A DNA stretch of 12,933 nt from Bacteroidales bacterium UBA2287 (GTDB lineage Bacteria > Bacteroidota > Bacteroidia > Bacteroidales > Tenuifilaceae): contig DDWL01000022.1 in assembly GCA_002345675.1 (NCBI GenBank), positions 1 through 12,933 of the forward strand, in the 5' to 3' direction. Below the pieces are notes generated by a model, which saw only the letters and a program-made list of their open reading frames with translations, made no database searches and was not told the origin of the DNA. How positions within the stretch are numbered: position 1 is the stretch's first letter; every line of letters starts with the position of its first letter. Shown piece by piece: positions 7,070-12,933 of the stretch. A program made the translations under genes and the position numbers.

Positions 7070-7115
7070 AGCAACCCCCAAAAGCAGCTAACTAACAGCA
7101 CTTTTGGGGGTTGCT
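7070..7115. terminator. Bidirectional terminator between convergent genes
   Basis: A perfect 15-bp inverted repeat (arms 7070-7084 and 7101-7115, core caaccccc/gggggttg) encloses a 16-nt loop, 19 bp after the acyltransferase stop and 58 bp from the stop of the convergent protease gene. Neither side has a long T-run, but the stem is GC-rich and well placed to end both transcripts. Confidence 0.7.
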
Positions 7116-7173
7116 ACATTCTTGTAAGCATATTATTGGAATTGCAGGAATAAAAGTTTCAGGAAATTTTCAA

Positions 7174-8454
7174 TTAGAAAGGAGTGTATCTAAATAGTTT
7201 CACTGATGCAAAACCATCCTTTCCCATAACCTGTAGAAATACTGTACTATCGGCTGGACTGGATAAAAGAAACTCCTTTCGGTAGATTTTGCAGTATAAA
7301 TTCGCAGGTAAATCAGCAATAATCAGGTCATTGTATTTCAGTATCTCATTGCCTGGACACAACCCGACATTTTGAGCTTCGGAGCCCTCATTAACGCTAC
7401 CCACAAAAAGCCTGTTTTCGCGAAGAAAGGAACTGAAACCGAAAGTTGATAGATCTGTTTCTACAATTTCATTATTCGGAACATAACCTACTCTTTTGTT
7501 CCTATAATCGAGTGTAATGTTATAGTTTTCAAGGTATCCGTTCCCAATCGTTCCATCAAACTTTCTGAATGGTAAATCGTTTACTCTCACCAGTATTTCG
7601 CTTGTATGGTTTGAACTAAAGAAGGATAACCTATCTGGTTTAAGAGTTAACGATTTATATACATTTTCTGTCTCCCCACGTATGTAGAGGTTGGGAATTG
7701 ATTGGCTCTTTACTACCTTCTCGTTTTGCGAAAAACCACTTAATTTATGGTATAATTCAGGTGAATTAATGGATATATCTCCACTCATACCCGTGTCGAA
7801 GAACAGTTCCACATTAATGCTATCGTTAATATTTGCCGATATTATTGGCGTTTCTTGCCCTTCTGTTCGGTAATTAACCCACTCGATACTTGAATAATTG
7901 GGCAAATCGGTTAGCTTATCGGTAAGGGTCATTGCTCTACTTGGGTAATCAATTTGAAAGCTACAGGTTTTTATAATGTTGTACCCAATAATGCCATATG
8001 CCGAAATGCAGTTAAGCATATCCCACTTCTCGCCCTGCATCTCGACACAGCCAATACTTCCAAAATGAACATCGCCAATGCTTAACCCATTCAGTACTAT
8101 TAGCCTATTGTAAAACGCATTGGTTGTATCCTTGTCGTTGAAAGTTGAAAAAACTTTGAAACTTTTCGGATTAAGTTCGCTTAAAAGAAGGTCGGAAACC
8201 ACGGTTTGCGCACCCGTATCGAAAATGAAAGGGTACTCCCTGTCGCTTCCTTCAATCTTAACATTTACCACAATCCACTTGCTAACATAATCAAATTGTA
8301 GGGTTTGGGTAAAATTGGTGCTCCGAAGTTCGCAACCAGTTAAAGCCTTTGTCAATTTATTTACTAAGTAGAAGTAACCACCACCAATTAGAACTGACAA
8401 TCCAATAACTACAGATGCAATGGCAGTCAGCCATTTTTTTGTTTTCGGTTTCAT
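7174..8454 (-). CDS. Membrane-anchored two-lobed aspartic protease with PDZ domain
   Basis: 426 residues from the ATG at 8454; a TTG two codons upstream is less likely. A basic N-terminus and one membrane segment (~8-30) anchor it, with the rest outside the cytoplasm. Lobe 1 carries FIFDTGAQ (catalytic D79) and a later GIIGYN flap/Gly motif (~154-159). Lobe 2 carries FFDTGMSGD (D220) and GTIGNGYL (~301-308). Two DTG motifs in one chain mean it should fold as an internal pseudo-dimer like pepsin, whereas retropepsins pair two chains. Residues ~340-420 form a C-terminal PDZ domain (LFVGSVNEGSEA, then GDxIL-like GNEILKYND). The substrate is unknown; cell-envelope proteolysis is likely. It lies 47 bp after the XRE gene and may be the last gene of that leftward run. 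Confidence 0.82.
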   Translation of the reverse strand: MKPKTKKWLTAIASVVIGLSVLIGGGYFYLVNKLTKALTGCELRSTNFTQTLQFDYVSKWIVVNVKIEGSDREYPFIFDTGAQTVVSDLLLSELNPKSFKVFSTFNDKDTTNAFYNRLIVLNGLSIGDVHFGSIGCVEMQGEKWDMLNCISAYGIIGYNIIKTCSFQIDYPSRAMTLTDKLTDLPNYSSIEWVNYRTEGQETPIISANINDSINVELFFDTGMSGDISINSPELYHKLSGFSQNEKVVKSQSIPNLYIRGETENVYKSLTLKPDRLSFFSSNHTSEILVRVNDLPFRKFDGTIGNGYLENYNITLDYRNKRVGYVPNNEIVETDLSTFGFSSFLRENRLFVGSVNEGSEAQNVGLCPGNEILKYNDLIIADLPANLYCKIYRKEFLLSSPADSTVFLQVMGKDGFASVKLFRYTPF

Positions 8455-8483
8455 AATCAACTAAGTATTAAATTAATGATTAA

Positions 8484-8496
8484 AACCTGTCAGGTT
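8484..8496. repeat. Short palindrome AACCTG-T-CAGGTT
   Basis: A 13-bp odd palindrome with 6-bp arms sits between the XRE regulator and the protease gene. It could be an operator. Similar CCTGTCAGG words also occur as dispersed intergenic sequence in Bacteroidota. The one-base centre makes an RNA hairpin unlikely. Confidence 0.3.
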
Positions 8497-8501
8497 ATAT
8501 T

Positions 8502-8720
8502 TTATTCCTCCATAGGTTCATCCCTAAACTCAAGTATATCGCCAGGCTGGCACTGAAGTTCCTTACAAATAGCCTCAAGTGTGGAGAATCGAATAGCTTT
8601 TGCCTTTCCCTTTTTTAATATCGAAAGGTTTGCCATGGTAATGTCAACTCGGTGCGATAGTTCGGTGAGCATCATCTTGCGCTTGGCAAGCATAACGTCG
8701 AGGTTTACAATTATTGCCAT
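8502..8720 (-). CDS. Small XRE/Cro-CI family transcriptional regulator
   Basis: 72 residues from an ATG, essentially one helix-turn-helix domain. The pattern is an N-terminal strand (AIIVNLD), LAKRKMMLTELSHRV as the first helices, DITMANLSILKKGKAKAIR as the recognition helix and following turn, then STLEAICKELQCQPGDILEF. Small single-domain XRE proteins of this type are commonly coded beside DUF2975 membrane proteins. Here the start is 4 bp after the stop of such a gene. It most likely binds DNA to control its own operon, perhaps in response to the membrane partners. The target is unknown. Confidence 0.88.
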   Translation of the reverse strand: MAIIVNLDVMLAKRKMMLTELSHRVDITMANLSILKKGKAKAIRFSTLEAICKELQCQPGDILEFRDEPMEE

Positions 8721-8724
8721 AGCG

Positions 8725-9204
8725 CTATATTGTTAGGTTATTTTCTTCTTTTAGCTCGTTACCTTCGCTTGCAACAAACGATAATAAAAAGGAAATTGCT
8801 GAAAGAAACAGCATTGAGTAATTGATAGGCTTAAAGTATTGCACAATAAAATCAGCTATTGCATTGCCTGAGCTAATATAAGCACCGCTATTAATTAATA
8901 AGTGGAAGCAATAATCGGTAAGAACGTATACAATAAGGAGTAACGACAAGTGCTTTAACGATTTCACAATTCTTTTTTCAAAAAACATGTTGTTTTTAAA
9001 AGCGTTGCTTATTACTCGCATATACCAAAGCGTTATTACAACCAAGCAGAGTATAACAAGCTCCTCAAGTCGAATTAAAAAAATATCGGGATGTTGAAAT
9101 AACCCAGGAATTGATAGTATTGTAAGCATTATTGAAACGCTAAATGCAACATTTAATATTGCGTATAGGCTTTTTGCCACTGAATCTTTAGAAAATGTTT
9201 TCAT
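8725..9204 (-). CDS. DUF2975 membrane protein (second, shorter copy)
   Basis: 159 residues from an ATG, with four predicted membrane helices (~15-33, 46-63, 86-106, 127-147). The conserved cytoplasmic turn between helices 2 and 3 reads NNMFFEKRIVKSLKHL, matching the usual FxxENxxxL-like pattern of DUF2975 in looser form. It ends in LKEENNLTI, the characteristic acidic-then-LTI tail of the family. It lacks the large extracytoplasmic loop between helices 1 and 2 that its neighbour has. It starts 11 bp after the stop of the first copy and is followed 4 bp later by the XRE gene, a tight operon. The function of the family is not established; a sensor or regulator-tethering role is plausible. Confidence 0.82.
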   Translation of the reverse strand: MKTFSKDSVAKSLYAILNVAFSVSIMLTILSIPGLFQHPDIFLIRLEELVILCLVVITLWYMRVISNAFKNNMFFEKRIVKSLKHLSLLLIVYVLTDYCFHLLINSGAYISSGNAIADFIVQYFKPINYSMLFLSAISFLLSFVASEGNELKEENNLTI

Positions 9205-9215
9205 AGTTTTATTTT

Positions 9216-9845
9216 TTATACTGTTAGCCGGTTTTCCTCTTCAATTTCGGCACCTTTCTCGAAAATATGCGATAAAACCCACATGAATAGTGCAAAAAAG
9301 AGTGTGCCACCAAACAACTTGTGCGAATACTCAAATTGAAGTGTATTGAACGAAAACCTGGGCACTATGTAAAAATTATAAACTGCATAAACTGTTTGCA
9401 TATAAAGCCACATTCCAGCAATTACGTATGCAATACATTTAAGGTGCCTTATGTTTTCTGCTTTAAAAGTATTCCCAAGTTTAACATTTTTAATAAACCC
9501 TTTAAAAAGCCATAGCATATATAAAAAAGCGGCTATAACGGGGACAACAAAGAGTAATAAAATTGCTGTAAATTGCCTTGGTGCATTCTCAAACATTATT
9601 CTTCCAGACGCTTCGGTGATAGTAATTGCTATGGGAGTATCGCCATTATTAAATGAGCCCCTCTCGAGTACCTTGAAACTTGTTGGAATGTCGATACCTA
9701 CATTCACATTGGTTGAAGCAAGTCCTAACGAGTTAAATACTATAACGATAACAAAAAGTGATGCCCCAGCGGCAAAGAACCAAAAAAACAGACGCGATAG
9801 ACCATCAATCAACTTAATGCTAAAATTCGATTTTTGTGTTTTCAT
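9216..9845 (-). CDS. DUF2975 membrane protein (first, longer copy)
   Basis: 209 residues from an ATG, with four predicted membrane helices (~19-42, 93-116, 136-158, 176-195) and a ~50-residue loop after helix 1 (43-92) that should face outside. The family signature between helices 2 and 3 is clear (GNTFKAENIRHLKCI, 124-138), and the tail IEEENRLTV repeats the ending of the next gene. It is the promoter-proximal gene of a leftward operon: DUF2975, DUF2975, XRE and perhaps the protease. The two copies likely arose by duplication and diverged, because they share topology and termini but little else. Role unknown; a membrane-signal partner of the XRE regulator is inferred. Confidence 0.82.
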   Translation of the reverse strand: MKTQKSNFSIKLIDGLSRLFFWFFAAGASLFVIVIVFNSLGLASTNVNVGIDIPTSFKVLERGSFNNGDTPIAITITEASGRIMFENAPRQFTAILLLFVVPVIAAFLYMLWLFKGFIKNVKLGNTFKAENIRHLKCIAYVIAGMWLYMQTVYAVYNFYIVPRFSFNTLQFEYSHKLFGGTLFFALFMWVLSHIFEKGAEIEEENRLTV

Positions 9846-9870
9846 AGTAGTTTAGTTTAAAATTATGTTG

Positions 9871-9900
9871 CAAATATATACAAGAAAATCAATTTAACAA
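9871..9900 (-). promoter_or_regulatory. Bacteroidota-type promoter of the DUF2975-XRE operon
   Basis: On the minus strand a TTG (9898-9900, -33) is followed after 19 nt by TATATTTG (9871-9878, -7), both matching the Bacteroidota consensus at normal spacing. The start of transcription would be near 9864, giving a leader of about 20 nt before the ATG at 9845. It is the best promoter match in the window. Confidence 0.6.
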
Positions 9901-10052
9901 CAATTTGTTATTGTTTCTCGATAATTTAATATTGCATAACAACATTTTGTAGCAAATTGAATAGTTCAACCGTTGAAAATTATTAAATGAAATCCTTAAA
10001 AATTAAATTCACAACTATACTACTTTACCCGTTACATTTTCAATTCAATTTT

Positions 10053-10062
10053 ATACCTTTTG
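10053..10062 (+). promoter_or_regulatory. Possible -7 box of the chemotaxis receptor gene
   Basis: TATACCTTTTG resembles TAnnTTTG with one extra base. It overlaps an upstream TTG at 10060 that could open the reading frame eight codons early. If it is the promoter, the message would start near 10069, and only the ATG at 10084 could be used. Weak evidence. Nothing else definite is seen on this strand in 9901-10052. Confidence 0.3.
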
Positions 10063-10083
10063 CCCCATAAATCTTCCGCTTTT

Positions 10084-11634
10084 ATGCTTCGAAAAATAAA
10101 AATATCTGCTCGCCTTTGGATTCTTGTTTCCATAACCCTGCTTTCAATACTTGCCATTAGCATATCTTTCTTTTGGGGCATTTCGAACCTTCGGCAGTTT
10201 TATACAAAGCAAATTGAGGAGCAAATGGTGATTGATCAAAAAGAAAAAATAAAAGTTGGAACCCATTCCGTTGCACTTACAATTAGTGCCCTTGCAAAGG
10301 GAATTGCCGACGATAGCACTAAACTTACACTCATTCGCGAAGCTATTGACAACATTCGCTACGAAAGCGACAACTCTGGCTACTACTTTATTTATAAGGG
10401 AACGGTTAACATTGCACATCCCGACCACAAGTACATTGGACAGGATTTAGCAAATACTAAGGATGCCAACAACACCTATTTTATAAGGGAAGCATTTATA
10501 AATACGCAAAATGGTGGTGGGTTCAATAATCTTATTTTTAATAAGCCAGGCAAGGGCGATCAACCAAAAATTGTTTACGCACAAGCAATTCCCGAAACCG
10601 AATACTGGATTGCCACAGGTGTTTATATCGACAATATCGATAGTGCGCAGCAAAAAATAAGGGCGTTGGTTGATGCAATGACCCAAAAAACTTTAGCCAT
10701 TAGCCTTGTAATTGGCATTCTAATAATTCTTCTACTTGCGCTACCCGTTAGCATTACAATTCGTAAAAGCATTTTGCAACCCCTTATCGAGGCAAATGCA
10801 ATTACCGAAGCTGTTGGAGCAGGAAACCTTGCTGTAACCATTGAGGAATCGAACACCGACGAAGTGGGCATTCTACTAAAAGGGCTCAATAAAATGGTCG
10901 AAAACCTAAACTCCACTTTGGTAAATGCTCATGGAACCATGGAGTCGGTTAGCCTACAAAGTAAGGAGCTAAATAGTGCTGTTGAACAAATTGCCCAAGG
11001 GGCAAATAAGCAAGCCGTTACCATTGAGGAAATATCTGGGTCAATGGTTCAAATTGAGGATAAAGCGAAAATGATTGCAACCTCAGCTCTCGAAACACGC
11101 CAGTTATCGGCCAGCGCATCACTGTCGGCCAGCGAAACAGGGTTGGTTATTAACGAAACGGTTCAGGTTCTTAGCGCTATTTCCGAGGAAATAAAAACCA
11201 TTGGCGAAATTGCTCGCCAAACAAACCTACTGGCAATAAATGCAGCAATTGAGGCAGCCCGTGCAGGCGAAAGCGGGAAAGGTTTTTCGGTTGTTGCTCA
11301 CGAGGTAAAGCGCCTTGCCGAGCGAAGTCAAGTAGTTGCCGAAAGCATAGCAACTCTTTCATCGAAAAGTTTTAGTGTGGGTAAGCGCGCTCAGGAATTG
11401 CTGGTTGTTTTAATTGCCGATACAAAAAAATCGGCCGACTTAATGGAAAAAGTTTCCTTGGGAGTCATTGAGCAATCGGGAGCAGTTACCGAAATTAATA
11501 AGGCAATTCTCGAAATCGACAGCGTTATTCAGCAAAATGCGGCTTTCTCCGAGGAACTTTCGGCTACAGCCGATTCGTTAACTTTCCATGCCAGTGAACT
11601 CGAAGCAAAAATCGAATATTTTACAACGAAATAA
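10084..11634 (+). CDS. Methyl-accepting chemotaxis protein with Cache sensor and HAMP
   Basis: 516 residues from the ATG at 10084, preferred over a TTG at 10060. Membrane helix 1 (~11-32) and helix 2 (~203-223) flank an outside sensor (~45-195) of the single-Cache type: DNSGYYFIY, then HPDHKYIGQDL and EYWIATGVYID, typical of sCache_2. A HAMP linker follows (~224-280), then a long coiled-coil signalling domain. The hairpin tip at ~375-400 carries the family-invariant segment IARQTNLLAINAAIEAARAG, continued by GKGFSVVAHEVKRLAERS. The tip pairs with CheA/CheW. No CheR-binding pentapeptide is seen at the C-terminus. The ligand is unknown; single-Cache domains often bind small organic acids. It stands alone, so the Che proteins must be coded elsewhere. 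Confidence 0.9.
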   Translation: MLRKIKISARLWILVSITLLSILAISISFFWGISNLRQFYTKQIEEQMVIDQKEKIKVGTHSVALTISALAKGIADDSTKLTLIREAIDNIRYESDNSGYYFIYKGTVNIAHPDHKYIGQDLANTKDANNTYFIREAFINTQNGGGFNNLIFNKPGKGDQPKIVYAQAIPETEYWIATGVYIDNIDSAQQKIRALVDAMTQKTLAISLVIGILIILLLALPVSITIRKSILQPLIEANAITEAVGAGNLAVTIEESNTDEVGILLKGLNKMVENLNSTLVNAHGTMESVSLQSKELNSAVEQIAQGANKQAVTIEEISGSMVQIEDKAKMIATSALETRQLSASASLSASETGLVINETVQVLSAISEEIKTIGEIARQTNLLAINAAIEAARAGESGKGFSVVAHEVKRLAERSQVVAESIATLSSKSFSVGKRAQELLVVLIADTKKSADLMEKVSLGVIEQSGAVTEINKAILEIDSVIQQNAAFSEELSATADSLTFHASELEAKIEYFTTK

Positions 11635-11811
11635 CTTAGCATTTGTGGGTATTTCATAAATTTAACCTCACACAATCGTCTTTATACTTAATGAAGTGAA
11701 GCACTTTTTTATTGGCAACATTTTTGATTAACCAAATCGAATTTTCTATTTTTAACGTCATTACGATATAAAGAATAACCTTGAAGAGTGTGCATAAAAT
11801 TCATTCCATTT

Positions 11812-11974
11812 TTGATGAGACTGTTTAAAAAGAAAGATTAACCACAAAGACCACAGAGAAAAAGCAAAGAGTCACAAAGTAATAAATCAACCAAACAGAC
11901 CTTTGTGGGCTTTGAGGAAAACATAGTGAACTTTGTGGTTTGACTTTTTTTTAATTTTTTGACAGCCTCATCAA
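11812..11974. repeat. Imperfect palindromic, MITE-like intergenic element
   Basis: Outer 20-bp arms (11812-11831 and 11955-11974) match at 17 of 20 positions when one is reverse-complemented (ttgatgag-ctgt-aaaa). Inside, a perfect 10-bp pair AACCACAAAG/CTTTGTGGTT lies at 11840-11849 and 11931-11940, with further CACAAAG/CTTTGTG words nested between. The whole could fold into one long hairpin. CACAAAG-type words and gaggctgt-type ends recall dispersed repeats and insertion-sequence ends of Bacteroidota. No transposase gene is present. Target-site duplications are not evident. Confidence 0.55.
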
Positions 11975-11988
11975 GCCACTTTGATCCC

Positions 11989-12004
11989 TCCCGATTCATC
12001 GGGA
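11989..12004. repeat. Short hairpin TCCCGA-TTCA-TCGGGA
   Basis: A perfect 6-bp stem with a 4-nt loop directly beyond the MITE-like element, within the context cctcccgattcatcgggacagg. Such CCCGA/TCGGG words are common in dispersed intergenic sequence of this phylum. It may be part of the same repeat or the remains of a different one. Confidence 0.35.
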
Positions 12005-12153
12005 CAGGTAGTGCTTCTCAATAACAATTAACATCATCATAGTGAATTCGAATCGTATTAAAACAATCATTTTGTAAAATGCAAAACATAAAAACTCTGT
12101 GTTGAAAATTACTTCGAACTAATTTTTTTAAGTTGAATTTTAACTATGCAGCC

Positions 12154-12933
12154 ATGAAAACCTTACGAATAATTACAGGAATTGTAATCCTATTTACACT
12201 TTCAGTAAACTCAAATGCTCAAATCAACAGTAAAAAGGAACTTGAGCAGGATTTCGAAAACTACAAAAAGCAGGAAGCCCAAAACTTTAGCGACTTTAAG
12301 AAAAAACGTGCCGAGGAACTCAAACGAATGGAGCAGGAGTACCAAGACTACTACAACAGCATGGTTGGCCTTAAAAAGTACTACATTCAAAAAAAGGATA
12401 CAGTAAAAGCAAATGTTGTTGATGAGGCTATTAAGTTCGAATCGAAAGTAAGCGCCTCGTTGGGCAAACCGCTTAAAGTTACCGAGAAAGTGGTTATAAA
12501 AAGTGAAGAGCAACCTGCGGTTATATTTCAATCGCCTAAACCTCAAAAAGTAGAAGGGCAACCAGCAGTTGTTTTTCAGTCGCCAAAGCAGCAATCACAG
12601 GAGCAAATACCTGCACAAACAGTTGCTACTCCAGTACAAAAACAGGAAGAATTAACCGAAACAACCTTTGTTGCTCGCCCCGAGGATGCCGATGCTGTTC
12701 CTGTTCTTACTCCTTTACCAAAATCGAAAGCAAAAATCACCTCCCCCTTCGGCTTAAGAATGCACCCAACATTGGGTAGGCCTATAAAGCATAATGGGGT
12801 CGACTTTGGGTCGGGAAAAAACACCGAAGTTTATGCAGCAGCAAGCGGAAAAGTTGTGCTTGCTGAGTTTAGCAAAAGCTACGGAAACTATATAATTATT
12901 GAGCATAAAGATGGTGCCGGTTCGGTTTACGCT
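12154..12933 (+). CDS. Exported M23 family metallopeptidase (3' end cut by window)
   Basis: 260 residues are visible and the frame is still open at the window edge. A signal peptide (1 to about 24, SNA-Q) precedes a charged, probably coiled-coil stretch (~26-75, rich in Lys/Glu with YKKQE and KKKRAEELKRMEQEYQ). A Pro/Gln-rich linker follows, holding a duplicated QPAVxFQSPKxQ unit (from residues 120 and 136). The LytM/M23 domain starts near residue 195: ITSPFGLRMHPTLG, then a zinc-binding HNGVDF with H213 and D217, YAAASGKVV, and GNYIIIEH. The second catalytic HxH lies beyond the window. It should cleave peptidoglycan cross-bridges, or act as an EnvC-like activator if the missing part is degenerate. 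Start chosen at 12154; an ATG at 12146 is out of frame. Confidence 0.88.
   Translation, partial: MKTLRIITGIVILFTLSVNSNAQINSKKELEQDFENYKKQEAQNFSDFKKKRAEELKRMEQEYQDYYNSMVGLKKYYIQKKDTVKANVVDEAIKFESKVSASLGKPLKVTEKVVIKSEEQPAVIFQSPKPQKVEGQPAVVFQSPKQQSQEQIPAQTVATPVQKQEELTETTFVARPEDADAVPVLTPLPKSKAKITSPFGLRMHPTLGRPIKHNGVDFGSGKNTEVYAAASGKVVLAEFSKSYGNYIIIEHKDGAGSVYA

Larger units (their letters stand above)
11635..12153. other. 519-bp gene-free region
   Basis: No convincing gene is seen on either strand. The region holds a ~163-bp imperfect palindrome (separate entry), a short TCCCGA-TTCA-TCGGGA hairpin at 11989-12004, and otherwise A/T-rich sequence. No obvious terminator follows the chemotaxis receptor and no good promoter was found for the peptidase gene. 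Confidence 0.6.

Noticed and set aside
9451..9855. Plus-strand 134-codon open frame opposite the first DUF2975 gene
   Set aside because: It is antisense to a clear membrane-protein gene in an operon and covers its start and promoter-side end; no recognisable domain.
10060..10083. Eight-codon N-terminal extension of the chemotaxis receptor from a TTG
   Set aside because: The TTG overlaps a -7-like box, and the ATG at 10084 gives a usual basic N-terminus before the first membrane helix.
11840..11940. CRISPR array suggested by recurring CACAAAG words
   Set aside because: The words are irregularly spaced, short, and arranged as an inverted repeat rather than as equal direct repeats with unique spacers.
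12211..12824. Two minus-strand open frames opposite the M23 peptidase gene
   Set aside because: They are low-complexity mirrors of a clear coding sequence with signal peptide and zinc motif; no family pattern is seen in them.

Overview
The window looks like chromosomal DNA from a member of the Bacteroidota, probably a Bacteroidales/Marinilabiliales-type organism. Supporting this: an AT-rich base composition; start codons preceded by A/T-rich leaders without clear Shine-Dalgarno sequences; promoter candidates of the TAnnTTTG (-7) type; lipoproteins with short lipoboxes; a type IX secretion C-terminal sorting domain; and a DUF5777-type beta-barrel protein. Genus and species cannot be named from this sequence.

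Left part (1-4382): a divergent cluster that reads as an extracytoplasmic redox module. Leftward from a promoter near 2586 run a small monohaem cytochrome c lipoprotein, a predicted outer-membrane beta barrel (DUF5777-like), a DUF2271 domain fused to a type IX sorting domain, and a small exported protein of unknown function, closed by a strong 19-bp-stem terminator (48-95). Rightward run a membrane polyferredoxin of the NapH/NosR/CcoG type and a histidine-containing lipoprotein. The polyferredoxin appears to have lost its last ~32 codons to a one-base frameshift: an open, well-formed coding tail continues in the -1 frame to 3789, just 17 bp before the lipoprotein gene.

Middle (4383-8454): a three-domain acyl-activating/acyl-transferring enzyme (AMP-binding, acyl carrier, PlsC) preceded by a promoter and a GC-rich hairpin at the expected 5' end of its mRNA. 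It ends in a 15-bp-stem terminator shared with a convergent leftward gene for a membrane-anchored two-lobed aspartic protease with a PDZ domain.

Right part (8502-12933): the protease lies last in a leftward run with two tandem DUF2975 membrane proteins and a small XRE-family regulator, driven by a good Bacteroidota promoter at 9871-9900. Divergent from it is a Cache-HAMP methyl-accepting chemotaxis protein. A 519-bp gene-free stretch follows, holding a ~163-bp imperfect palindrome that resembles a degenerate MITE or dispersed intergenic repeat. The window ends inside an exported, coiled-coil-containing M23 metallopeptidase.

No tRNA, rRNA, CRISPR array, intact insertion sequence or phage gene was seen. 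The most interesting material is the left redox cluster and the frameshifted polyferredoxin tail.
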